The notes below the pieces were generated by a model. The model searched no databases. It had not been told where the DNA came from and saw only the letters and a program-made list of their open reading frames with translations. A program made the position numbers and the translations under genes. Positions 35,448-46,170 of a stretch of DNA of 64,000 nt are shown here, piece after piece. The first letter of the stretch is position 1. Each line of letters begins with the position of its first letter. The stretch is from Exserohilum rostratum (taxonomy: Eukaryota; Ascomycota; Dothideomycetes; Pleosporales; Pleosporaceae): assembly GCA_026367775.1 (NCBI GenBank), contig CP111157.1:1612001-1676000 (forward strand). Reading direction: 5' to 3'.

Positions 35448-37288
35448 TCCATTACTAAGTAGACTATATTACTAAGTGTACTACTTTTTCTTAGCATTAT
35501 AAACTTTATATAGAAAAACTTAAATTACTCTATACTAGTAATAGATACTTTATATAACTTACTTATATTTAGAAAAAAGAATTTTTTATATCTTTTTAGT
35601 ATATATAAAAGGTATAGCTTATTTTTTTATAAGTTCTATAGTGCTATTAACTTAGTAAGGCTCTTTTTTAACTATATTTACTATATACCTTTATTAATAT
35701 TATATAACTAGTAGAACTACTTTTAATTACTTATAATACCTTTATACTAAAGTTTAGTATCTGACTTATTTAAATTTACTTTCTTTTACGCTATAGCACT
35801 TTATTACTACTACTAATTACTATTTTAACTCTTTTACGTAGGCCTTTATAAGTATATTTTAATATAGTATTTTCTTAGCTTCTTTAATAAGCTTTAAAAA
35901 GCCTTCTTATATAGTAGTTAGTTATTATATAAAAGACTCTCTTATAGAATTTTTCTATAACTTAAATTTATATAAATTACTTAATATTTTTAAGATTTAA
36001 AGTATTTTTTAGCTAAGCTTCTTATAGTAAAGTATAAAGGCGTATATTAAAGTAATTAATAACTCTTTATATATTAATAGAGACTAGCTTTACTACTTTA
36101 AAGGCTTTCTTATAGTTATTAGATATTAATATATTAAAAAATACGTCTTAAAAAGTTAGAAGAAAGCGCTCTTTATTAATATACTAAATATAGTAGTATA
36201 CTAAGTCTTATATACATTAAAAGTACTTTTATATAAGAGGTAAACAAGAAATAATATTAAGTAGCTAAAGTATATATTATAAATAAGTAAATATATAAAG
36301 AGTAGAAATCTCTTATATAAAGTAGTAATCTTTAAATTTTTAGTTAAGGTAGCTTTTATAGCTATTAAGAATAAATAATTTATTAATTTTTACTTAATAT
36401 ATCTTTATATACTTATTAAAGTACTTTAACTATATAAGATATAGCTTATTATTTATTTAGCTATTCTCTAATACTAAAAGCTTCTATTTATATAGTAGAT
36501 CTACTTCTTTATACTATATAAAGATATTAATATATCTTTTACAGATAATAAATAGTAAAGTAGTATATTTTATAGTATATATACTTTAGATAATTATAAC
36601 TTACTTATAATTACTTAGCTATATAAAAGTAGGCCTTATATAATACTTTACGCCTATAACTACTTCTATTAAGCTAATTATACCTATCTAAAAGCTAGCT
36701 TTATTAAAGTTATAAATATTATCTAAATAAATTCTATACTTTTTAACTATCTCTTATATAAGCTTAAACTACATATTAATAATCTTTAGATTCTCTTATT
36801 ATGTTCTTTAATAATTCTTTACTTAACTAAAGGCTATTTTAAGCTTATTTATATAAGTAATAAACTACTCTACTTAATATTTACCTAAAGGCTTACTATA
36901 TTATTTACGTAGTAGTTTCTCTACTATATTTACTACTTTATATAGATAGAGTGTGAATCTTTATAAGTCTAAGTTAAGAATATATTATATAATAGTTTAC
37001 TCTTTAGACTTAGTTAGCTTTTAGTTATTTAGCTATATTATAGGTTAAAAGGTAATTTCTTAAAGCTACTAAAAGATCTACTAATAATAGACGTTATAGG
37101 CTACTATAGCGTATTAAATACTCTTAAACTAGCTTATAATAGGCCTAAATAGCTAAAGTAAGCTTATCTTCTTACTAAGTTAATATTATATTCTATTATT
37201 AGAGTATTATCTTTTATACATAAAGTTTATAATACTAAGAAAAAGTAGTATACTTAGTAATATAGCCTGCTTAGTAATGGAATATAGT
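35448..37288 (-). mobile_element. RIP-degraded Fot1-like transposon (family of 57721-59689), 1.84 kb
   Basis: Left terminus GTATTCCATTACTAAGTAG, right terminus CTTAGTAATGGAATA; inner terminal sequence CTACTTTTTCTTAGCATTAT is shared with other copies. It matches the reverse complement of 57721-59689 and runs parallel to 16045-16341 plus 20154-21487. No coding frame remains. Confidence 0.75.
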
Positions 37289-38123
37289 ACTTAAAAATTT
37301 AATTACCTAATATTCTTATTATAGTTAATAATAGAAGAGAAAAGTAAGTTTTATACTATTTTAAAAATAAGATATTAAGCTTAAAGCGTATAAATAATTT
37401 TCTTTTCTTTTTAGACAATAAAATAGATTTAAGGCTAGTAACTAAGTAGTTTCTAGATAGTGTATAGTAATCTAATAGATCTTACCTTTATAAACTACTA
37501 AATAGCTTATCTCTAGTGCTATTATTACCTAAGATATAAAGCTTTTAAAATTACAGCTTTCTTATAAACCTCTTTTTTATATTACCTCTCTATAGTATTA
37601 TAAATAAAAGAGTTCTAGAATTAGTAAAAATTAAAGATAAATACATAATCCTCTACTAATATAGATAGATTAGTATTAGTTTATATAAGAGATAAACTAT
37701 TCTAAGTTAACTATGATAAAAGTAAATAATAAAATCTAGCTATTATTATATTCTTACTACTTTAGTTCTTTCTTTCTAAAACTCTTACTTAGGTGAGATG
37801 TTTAGAAGAACTATAGCCTTCTACTCTATTATAACTCTCTATATACTACGCCTTAGTAAAATACTAAGTTACGTAATCTACATACTCTACGCTAATTCTT
37901 TCTTAATTGTCATTTAATATCTTTAGTTCTTTAAAGTTGTTTCTATAAAATTTCCTAGAAACCTATTAAGAGGAATTCTTTATATTTGTTTGTAATATAA
38001 GACAAGAATTGATTAAAACATTATAGTATTAGCTTCCTCAGGTCAAGATTCTATGAATTATCCTAGGTTTCAAATCTACTGCATTTACGTATAAAAAGTA
38101 CATTACTTATAAGTTCCTAACTA
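37289..38123. other. AT-rich DNA with retrotransposon-like remnant
   Basis: RIP-degraded to about 37850, then gradually normal. The stretch around 37690-37740 resembles the reverse complement of 60920-60985 near the RIP-degraded Gypsy, so a related LTR-region fragment may be present. No gene. Confidence 0.4.
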
Positions 38124-40598
38124 CTAAGCATATGCTACTCCTGCTTGCAATTTGTCCTCGCAATATGTGTCGTGGAAAACTATCTGGGCCCTTTCGTCTT
38201 TCAAACGGACCCACACCTTCGCTTTGAAAACGTCGATGCTTTCAATCCCACCTCCTGTATTCTTAAGGTTTTCAGTGTAAGCAGAGTTGACTGCAAGAGC
38301 AGTTAGTTCTGACGGAGAACCCCAACTACTAGAATACCACCCAGTTGTAGCTGAGTAGAAAATGTGAAATAAGACCAGCAAGACGTAAAGTGATATAGCA
38401 ATCATCGCTGCGATCTGTGTTTTTCCTCTGGGGCTGTATGCATAGCCAAGGATCTTGACCTTCAGTACGAATCTCGTAGCTTTCGCTGTTTCGTTTTCGG
38501 ATATGTTGAAAGCATTACCACCAGGCCCTAATCTTCCATTTCGAGGAAGCATCTGATAAACCCAACCGCCAAGGCTCCACGGGTCTGAAGGATCATCCAA
38601 CCCAGCAAGGGTTCCGACCATAGTCTTGTTGAAATTTCTTCGTCCTATCCCATTCGCTAACAGAATTGCGAGAATGTTTTCGACAATAATAACAAACCAC
38701 TCTGGATTTGTAGTAGGGTTTGATGTCCACAGACCAGACGTGGATGCTAGTGTCGAAAACACAGTATGTTCTTCTGGTTTGGACGTTGACACAACCGGAT
38801 TCAAATATTTTGCCCAATCAGCGCTGATTTTAATCTGTCTGTACGAGGAATTGAAAGTTCCCACGTTATCGTATCCGTCTGGAGCGCTTAAAACCTGGGT
38901 GATGGAGCTGCGCAAAGTTCTTAACGTAACATTTGCGTATCGACTGTCGACGCTACAGGTGTAATATGCTGCTGGGCCAGCTTTCGATTTCGGGATTGTG
39001 GCAACAACCATCAATGAAGCCTGTGTCCTTTGGAGCATGTCGCTATTGTCGATCCAGTGTAGGGAAGGGGAACTGTTGGAAACCAGCATCTTTTCAATTG
39101 GAACGGTCAGTGATCCATCATTGGTTCGTAGCCATTCCTCTATCTGAGCATAGCTGCCTAAATGGGCCGCAGATCCAGGTCCTTTGGTGAGAGTAACATT
39201 ACGAAAACTAGGAAACTGTAGTTGAAGCTTGTCACCCAATTTGTACTCGGTGCTATGGCATCTTGTCAAAACCAATGGTTGCGAAGATTCTGTTGTGAAA
39301 GAAGCATCCCGCCGATACTTGAAGTCACCGATGTCTGCGTTTGCAGCCGCATTGATCCATAGCCTCTCAAGGTCCATTATTGCATCTGCAACGGGAGAAG
39401 CTGATATACTTGCTAACGTAAATGCGTTGCCCCAGAGAAGAGATTGAGGAAACCCACGGACGTTCCTTGTGCGAAGGACTAGCTGACGTAAAGACGAGCG
39501 TCCTGGTATGAACAATGACTGCGGGATTGCTCCCATACCGCCTAGCGATCTCCAGTATGGAAAATATTGCTCGTTAAAGGTTTGCCAGCCAGCTGCTGGA
39601 CAGGACATATTTCCATCGTCTAGACTGCAATGGGACAGATCTGCAGTGGCCTCAATTCTGTCGGGACTTAGCAATGCCTCCGTGGCATTGATCCAGAAAG
39701 TCGTCCCACCCGCGGGCCATTCATCAAGGCGTGGCGTCATAAGAATTCCGGTGGAAGGTCCAACTGTCAGTCCTGCAATAGAGCAGATGACAAGCATACT
39801 GGTAATGAACCATTTTGTTCGTCTTTTTTCCCACTCGTGATAGACAGTGCCCCAAAGTTCTGGCGACCACAGAAATGTAAGATCTGTGAATTGAGTTGCT
39901 GAAAACACTGTGCCAAAAGGGACTCCGTCACCAAAAACCAGTTCTTTTCTTACGTATGTGATGACCATAGCGCTAAGGGACGCCAGCATGAAGAGTTCAT
40001 GCAGCTTTGCAGCAAATAGGAGTGCCGCCAGCTTCTGAGTGTCTTGCCCATCATGGCCAGTGAGTTCACCCCCAATATAGTGGTTCGACCCGTTGAGAAT
40101 GAGGAGAGCGATAGCTGCCGAGACTGGAACTAGATGTACGACACATCGTAGTGTTGCCTTGAGTTTGCTCTTCTGCATCACCACTTTCTTGTTCTCTATC
40201 ACTGGCCAACCGCATTTCTTGGCGAGCAAGTTGAAGCCAGCCGAGAGTCCCAGAGCTTTGAAGATTTGTTGAACATATGAGCGAAAGCCTCGATGAGGTT
40301 GAGAAGTACCAGGGGTAGAGGCGAGAATTTGCTGTCGATCTGAAGTATCAGAGGAAGCAGTAGAAGATTTGATACTTCCTGAGCTTTGTGTTCAAGATTA
40401 GCTCAGGATTGCTACAGTATGGAACTCGATCGATGATGGGGCTACTCTCACTCGGAGTCCGTGGTGATGAGCTGATACATACAAATTTGTGGTAGCTGAA
40501 GATGTTGATGAGTAGTCTGGTCTCTGGTAGTCAGATGTATGAGACTGTTCTCGCGCGGATACTGATGGTCCTAGCCTTTCTAGCTCCAAGATTGTCAT
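38124..40598 (-). CDS. Large polytopic membrane protein of unknown function, two exons
   Basis: Exon 1 40598-40483 (ATG), 99-bp intron 40482-40384 (GTATGT ... CACAAAG), exon 2 40383-38124 (TAG); 2376 nt encode 791 residues. The upstream exon was inferred because the frame stays open to the 3' splice site and the junction (phase 2) keeps the frame. A Ser/Gln-rich cytoplasmic N-terminus is followed by hydrophobic segments VVHLVPVSAAIALLIL, LFMLASLSAMVITYV and WFITSMLVICSIAGLTVG. A long, probably external region with several N-glycosylation sequons and Cys residues comes next, then WFVIIVENILAILLANG and MIAISLYVLLVLFHIFY near the C-terminus. Proteins with this layout are common in Dothideomycetes, with no assigned role. 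It is transcribed away from the GT69 gene. Confidence 0.75.
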
Positions 40599-41358
40599 TG
40601 TGCAATATACAACCAGTGCAAAGATAGGGACAAGTTGGATGTTTGGAACGGGTTTGGAGAGAACTTGATGAAGTGGATAGGCGAGACGACCTTATCAAAA
40701 GCACAGCCTGGCTTCATCGCCGCCGCCACCGCCGCCGCAGCAGCAGCAGCCGTGAAGCGGGCGGTGTTGTGCAGCCCCTGCATGATGCATCATGTGGAGC
40801 ACCTTCGTCCAGGAAGTCACACGATACAGCTGCTTTCCAGGTGCATTGCCTACAAGGATATTCTGACAAGTGAAACACAGCCACAGAATACCACGTGGAG
40901 CCACAACACGCGCGAAACCTAGATTTGGAAGGCAGTAATTTGAATTTGAGGATATGATTGTGTTGCTAATTGTGCTCTGCGCCTGCACGACGTTACACTC
41001 AAGTAAGACCTTCATTGATTGGTGAGCGGAACTGTATGGGCCCGGCTGGATGGCGCTTAAATCAGCAAGGATCCTTAGATACGGGTTAGTTGATATTGTC
41101 AAGCGGGTGTCGCGCGGCTACCGCACGTCCTAACATTGCCGGCTATGAGCCAAAGCTGGGGCTGGAGTTAGAAGCGGCTAAAGGGATAATGCAATTGGTG
41201 GATGACGTGATGGCCACCTGCGGGTCCATGCTTACCCTTGCAACGGTTAGAACATGCCCCTGACGTGATTTCTCGCTTGCACATGGAGAGGCCCCCCACC
41301 CCTCATCTATCGATTTTCCCTTTCACAACAACATGCAACATGTCTCCACGAAATCTCG
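40599..41358. promoter_or_regulatory. Divergent intergenic region with trinucleotide repeat
   Basis: About 760 bp separate the start codons of the membrane protein and the GT69 gene, so both promoters lie here. It contains the CGC/CAG tract listed separately. Open frames across that tract are repeat artefacts. Confidence 0.5.
40717..40752. repeat. GCC/GCA trinucleotide microsatellite
   Basis: Roughly twelve units: a run of GCC with one ACC interruption, changing to GCA. Likely length-polymorphic. Confidence 0.8.
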
Positions 41359-42715
41359 ATGGCAGCACTCATGCGTCACTTACGGGTCTTTCGCCGTCGC
41401 TCAATCAAGCAGTTGCTCTGCCTTGCTTTTGTATTATTCAACATCTTCGACATTACCCAAATACTGCGCTGCCTTTCAAGTTCAACAGCTGAGCCGGTTA
41501 CTCGACGACCAGAACGTGTGTACATCGCCAGTATCCATTGGAACAACGAGCATATCCTGCGAAGCCATTGGAATGATGCCGTTGTTGCTTTGGCCAACGA
41601 GCTTGGTCCAGAAAACGTCTTCGTTACCGTATACGAGAGCGGAAGTTGGGATAACAGTAAAGGTGCTTTAAGAGAACTGGACATGGCGCTGGAAGCACAT
41701 AAGATTAGGCGAAACATTACTTTGTCCGAGACGACGCATGCGGATGAGATATCTGCAGTGGATAAGGGTCCTGGTTGGATTCATACACCTAGAGGAAAGA
41801 TAGAGCTGAGACGAATACCGTATCTTTCCCGGCTTCGCAATTGGACTCTTGAACCTCTGCAACAGCTTGCTCTGCAGGGAGAGAAATTCGACAAAGTCCT
41901 TTTCTTGAATGATGTTGTATTCAGCGTATGGTTTCTCGAGTCTCCTTCTATCCAAGTAAGCTCAAAATGCTGACGAAACTGCAGACTGAGGATGTATTTC
42001 GATTGCTGAACACAAATGATGGTGATTTTGCAGCTGCTTGTTCACTTGACTTCAGTCGGCCTCCAAAGTTTTATGATACGTTTGCGCTCCGCGATGCTGA
42101 AGGTCACGAAACACTGATGCAAACGTGGCCTTACTTTCGTGCGAGGGAGTCTCGACAGGCAATGTTAGCAAATCGACCAGTGCCAGTAGCTAGTTGCTGG
42201 AATGGTATAGGTAAGTGTAACAAAGTCTCAATGGGTCATGTAGTCACAGTCTCGTTTGTGAATTATTGCCAGTAGCTGACTGATGGTTTTCAAACGCAGT
42301 TGCCATGCCTGCTGAACCTTTTGTTTCGAAGCGTCCACTACGTTTTCGGGGTATTCCTGATTCTCTAGCAACATCACACCTTGAGGGATCTGAATGTTGC
42401 CTCATACACATAGACAACCCTCTCCGAGGGAAAAAGCAAACATACTTAAACCCACAGGTGCGGGTAGGCTATAGTAGCGAGGCGTATGATGCTGTACATG
42501 CACACAACTTCGTGCCGTCTTCTTGGCAGATATTCAAAGCATTGTGGGAAAACCGCGTTCGACGCTGGGTCACATCCCCTTTCTTAAAGGAGTGGAGAGT
42601 GCAGAGAAGAGTTAAGAAGTGGAAGAGCATGGATAGAAATAATGAAGAAGCTGGAGAGATTTGTCTTATCAACGAAATGCAAGTACTTGTCGAGAATGGA
42701 TGGGCTCATGTTTAG
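41359..42715 (+). CDS. Glycosyltransferase family 69 (CAP59/CMT1-type alpha-1,3-mannosyltransferase-like), three exons
   Basis: Exons 41359-41925, 41985-42210 and 42300-42715; introns 59 and 89 bp; 1209 nt encode 402 residues. The N-terminus is basic and followed by one hydrophobic anchor (LLCLAFVLFNIFDI), as in type II Golgi enzymes. Family signatures are VYIASIHWNNEHILRSHW, FVTVYESGSWDNSKGALREL, and VLFLNDVVFS continuing across the first intron as TEDVFRLLNTNDGDFAAAC. LDFSRPPKFYDTFALRD comes next. This is the GT69 family of Cryptococcus CAP59 and Cmt1, the latter an alpha-1,3-mannosyltransferase. Exon 3 carries PFRSRGI-like and NPQVRVGYS segments near the end. The product probably builds a surface or secreted glycan; the acceptor is unknown. 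Confidence 0.85.
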
Positions 42716-43099
42716 ATAGGTATTCCCAAAGTGCGTATCCAAGATTTAATACTTTTGAGTCTGATTTCGCTGCCTAGACAGGATATTCTTGTGTTTAAGT
42801 TTCGAGTTATACAGTAAAATCTTAAAGAAATAACCTAGTTTGAAAGGTAAACTATTGAGAACAACTAAACTTCTAAAATACTAATCACTGTTCTGCTAGA
42901 GCCTATATTAGACGATAGATCTACTAACGTATATGGCAAGCGAGCGCCGCACCCCACCAAACCTGCGCACCTCCCCTATCTCAACGAACGATAGCTTAAA
43001 GTAGCGCTACTCTATTAGCTTTAAATAAAGTAGATATTTAGCTTACTAATTCTTCTATTAATCTCTATTAAATATAAAGTAATTATTATACTACTACTA
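42716..43099. other. Intergenic boundary, gene to RIP-degraded DNA
   Basis: No gene. A short GC-rich patch at 42930-43000 is followed by AT-rich DNA. Confidence 0.4.
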
Positions 43100-44961
43100 A
43101 CGTACCTTACAGGTTAGCCGCCTACACAGGTTAGCCGCCTACTTTTGCTAAGACTACACTAAAACTACTATATTATAGTCTAATATAGCCTACTATAGGC
43201 CTATTTATAGTAATATAATATAAAATATTATTTTAAAGCTATTTCTACTATATACTTATATATTTATACGTTATACCTAGTCTAATTATACTATCTATAC
43301 TATTATTAAAATAGTTTACCTACTTTAGCGTATACTTACTTTTTTAGCTTCTTTCTATTACTATATACTTTAAAGTCCTAAAGAGTAGATAAGCGCGCCT
43401 TATCTTTAACTACTAAAGTCTTTTTTACCTAAACCTACTTTCTTTTATATAATTTTTATTATATAGTAGCTATATTAGCTACTTTAAGCTTAGTAATATA
43501 TTTTCACGCTAACACTAGCTTATACGCAATAATAGCTACTTTCTTTAAAACTTTTTTAAAAGCCTCTACTATAGATATTAGTAAGCTATCTAAGTATCTT
43601 TAAATTCTTTACTTTACTAGCGTTAATTATAACTCTAATTTAAAAGTATTTTTTAGAGTTTATAATACCTAAAGCTAGATATTAATAAGTAGAAGTAATA
43701 GAGTATATAACTTAATATTAAGAGCTAATATAACCTATTCTAAGTTAAATAAAACTAATTTAGTGCTTTAAAATCCTCTTTAGATAGTACTAGATATAAA
43801 TAAGGCGTTAAAAGTGTACTTAAAGGAAGGTAGGAACTCTTATTTAGTAATATAGCTAATCTAAGTATATATAAGTAATTTAACTTAGCGTCTATAAGCT
43901 TACTTTAAAGAGGTAAAATAGCCTATACTAAGTAGCTATAAGAGGTTTAAAGAGTATAGAGGTATATAATTAGTAATAATTTTATTATTTTTATAGTATT
44001 TTTAAAAATCTAGAGAGTTATAGCTTTTATAGCTATTAATAATAAGTAGGTAGTAAATACTAACCTTTTTTATCTTATATACTTATTAAAGTGCTTTAGC
44101 TATATAAGACTAAGCTTATTAGTTATTTAGCTATTTTTAGAAACTCTAATAACTTAGTTCTAGAGTATTTTACTATCTTTATACTAGCTTAAGAGGTAGT
44201 AGTGCGCTTTAAAGATAATAAATAGTAAAATTATCTACTTAGTTATATTAATGCCTTAGATAACTATTACTTACTCTCTATTACTTAGCTAAAGAGTCTT
44301 TAGCTATCTATATCTCTCTAAAGCTATAATAACTACTTTAAAAGTAATCTAGCCTATTATAAAGCCTATCTTATTAAAGTTATATATATTATTATTTTAG
44401 ATACTATACTTAGCTTTTATATTAGCTATTAAGCTAAACTAATTTTAAATAGCCTTTAAATCCTTATAGAGGGCTCTCTTATAGTTATACTTTTAATTAA
44501 ACTTTACTTAAAGCTTAAGGCGGCACTTAATAAATATACTAAGTTAGTTTTAGCTAATATAGCCTAGATTATACTTAGCGTAAATAGAATTAGCTATATT
44601 AGCTATATTTATAAGCCTATAGAGAAATCTATATAAATTAAGATTAAGTATATACTTAATAACTATATCCTCTTTAAGCTTAGTTATATTTATTATTTTA
44701 GGCCTATAATTTACTTATAAAGTCTATTTAGCGCGTTAATTACTTAGTGTCTTATAAGAGATATTAAAGATAGCTATAGTATATTACTCTAAGAGATTTA
44801 CATTCTATTTAAAAGCTTAAAGAGTAAGCTATATTTAATATTTACTAGATAGCTATAACTACTATTATTATTATAACATTTGTAGGTAGTAGGTGTTTTA
44901 GTGTGGTCTTAGTAAAAGTAGGTAGCTAACCTATGTAAGTAGCTAACCTATAAGGTATATT
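43100..44961 (-). mobile_element. RIP-degraded Fot1/pogo-like transposon, inverted copy of 33535-35396
   Basis: Same terminal repeats and same length (1862 bp) as 33535-35396, in opposite orientation. Left end AACGTACCTTACAGGTTAGC, right end CTAACCTATAAGGTATATT. RIP-degraded; no frame. Confidence 0.8.
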
Positions 44962-45311
44962 ATCTATAATATATCTAAATAAATAATCTACTACTTATTA
45001 TAGTATAGCTTAGGGATAGGAAGATAGGCATAAGTATAGGTTCTATTGCTACAGACGTATTAGACAGGTTCTCACTACAGGTAGTAGGAATAGTAGACAG
45101 GACGTAGCTCAAGGAGCTATAGAACTATGCTACAGTGGTTTTATAGAATCCAGGTGCTTAGGCCACACCTAGATTCTATTAGCAGCTAATTAGAATTGTC
45201 AGGGCTTAGCTACTCCAGCTAGCGCCGTGACACTACTAACGCGCTAGTATACCTACTTAAGGTAATTACTAGCCTAACTTAAAGAAGCTTACTAAGCTAA
45301 AAGAGAAGGTA
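44962..45311. other. Unassigned 350-bp sequence with little RIP
   Basis: Unlike both neighbours it keeps many CA and TG dinucleotides. A hairpin with 13-base arms and one mismatch (TAGAATCCAGGTG with its complement) lies around 45155-45185. Nothing coding. Confidence 0.5.
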
Positions 45312-45546
45312 ACATGCAGGATTAGTAAGCTACGCAGATTAGTAAGCTGCGCACCCTACCTAACCTAACCTAACTCTCTCTATAACTACTACTATACTAC
45401 AATAATAACACTCTATATAGACTACTTATAAAGGTAGAATAAGTCTTACTATTATATTCTATTATAATAATCTAAAATAATCTCTTTATACTCTTATAGT
45501 AGTATATAATATATTAGAATTAATACTATAAACGCGCCTATGTAGT

Positions 45547-45551
45547 ACTTA
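45547..45551. repeat. Target-site duplication, left (ACTTA)
   Basis: The five bases ACTTA directly before the 5' LTR recur directly after the 3' LTR at 52909-52913. Five bases is the usual duplication for Gypsy integrases. Confidence 0.9.
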
Positions 45552-45746
45552 TGTAAGGGCTACGCTCCACTTCCCCTTACTCTTCCCCCTATTCACGCTC
45601 CTTTCTCTATTAGGCCTAGCTTATCCGCTAGTGCCTTACTATATATTATAGACTACCTACCTAGATAGCTCTTTGTCTGCTATTTTACCTTCTTGAATCT
45701 ACCTATTCTATTAGCTTCCTTCTCCTTCTTTGTTGCCTGCCTAACA
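45552..45746 (+). repeat. 5' LTR of the Gypsy element
   Basis: 195 bp, TGTAAGGGC at the start and GCCTAACA at the end, base-for-base identical to 52714-52908 on reading. Contains a TATA-like run (ATATATTATA, 45641-45650). The sequence GTCTGCTATT at 45675-45684, about 30 bp further on, is where transcription could begin. Confidence 0.95.
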
Positions 45747-45747
45747 T

Positions 45748-45757
45748 AATAGCAGAC
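45748..45757 (+). other. Candidate primer-binding site (self-priming)
   Basis: AATAGCAGAC starts two bases after the LTR and is exactly complementary to GTCTGCTATT at 45675-45684. No TGG, the usual start of a tRNA-complementary site, is present immediately after the LTR. In Tf1-type elements the mRNA 5' end itself anneals to the primer site. Confidence 0.65.
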
Positions 45758-45826
45758 CTGTATCCTTTGGACCTTGCAGGTAACAAATAGCGCAGGTTGC
45801 TAGAATTTTTAAATTCAAGCGCTATA

Positions 45827-45965
45827 AGCCTTTGGTAAGGCTGCAAGCCTTTAGTAAGGCTAGTGAGCTTTTTAGTAAAAGTATCACCTTATTTAAAAAA
45901 GCAGCCTTTTGGTAAGGGCTCTGCTGCTAAGAAATTAATAGAGATTCAGCTCTTTAGTAAGAGCT
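45827..45965 (+). other. Five hairpins with a common TNGT loop in the retrotransposon leader
   Basis: Hairpins read as stem-loop-stem: 45827-45842 (AGCCTT TGGT AAGGCT); 45846-45861 (AGCCTT TAGT AAGGCT); 45867-45882 (GCTTTT TAGT AAAAGT); 45903-45920 (AGCCTTT TGGT AAGGGCT); 45948-45965 (AGCTCTT TAGT AAGAGCT). The stems differ but stay paired (wobble in two), and the loop stays TGGT or TAGT. This looks like a selected RNA structure, possibly for packaging, dimerisation or translation. Confidence 0.65.
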
Positions 45966-46170
45966 ATACCCCTATTCTTTGGGAAGAAAAGAGGGACCTC
46001 TAGGCTTAAGGGGAATTTTGCGATAATTCACTAAGCCCTTAGCTAATTAGCCCGCAGTTGAGCTACTGCGTAATAAAAACGCTATTATCTAATTTTTTCT
46101 TTTTTACTAGCTCCTGGATAGCCTACACGTCTAGCTATTACAGGATTATATCCTCCTTAAGGCCACCGCC

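Noticed and set aside
40635..40922. Plus-strand frame with poly-alanine
   Set aside because: Created by the trinucleotide repeat between two divergent genes.
45345..45385. Telomere-like CCTAACCTAACCTAA run
   Set aside because: It is part of the terminal inverted repeat of the Fot1-like element, repeated in complement at 54452-54470, and lacks a CCCTAA array.
45827..45965. CRISPR-like repeated array
   Set aside because: Units are short hairpins with differing stems and no spacers of constant length, in a eukaryotic retrotransposon leader.
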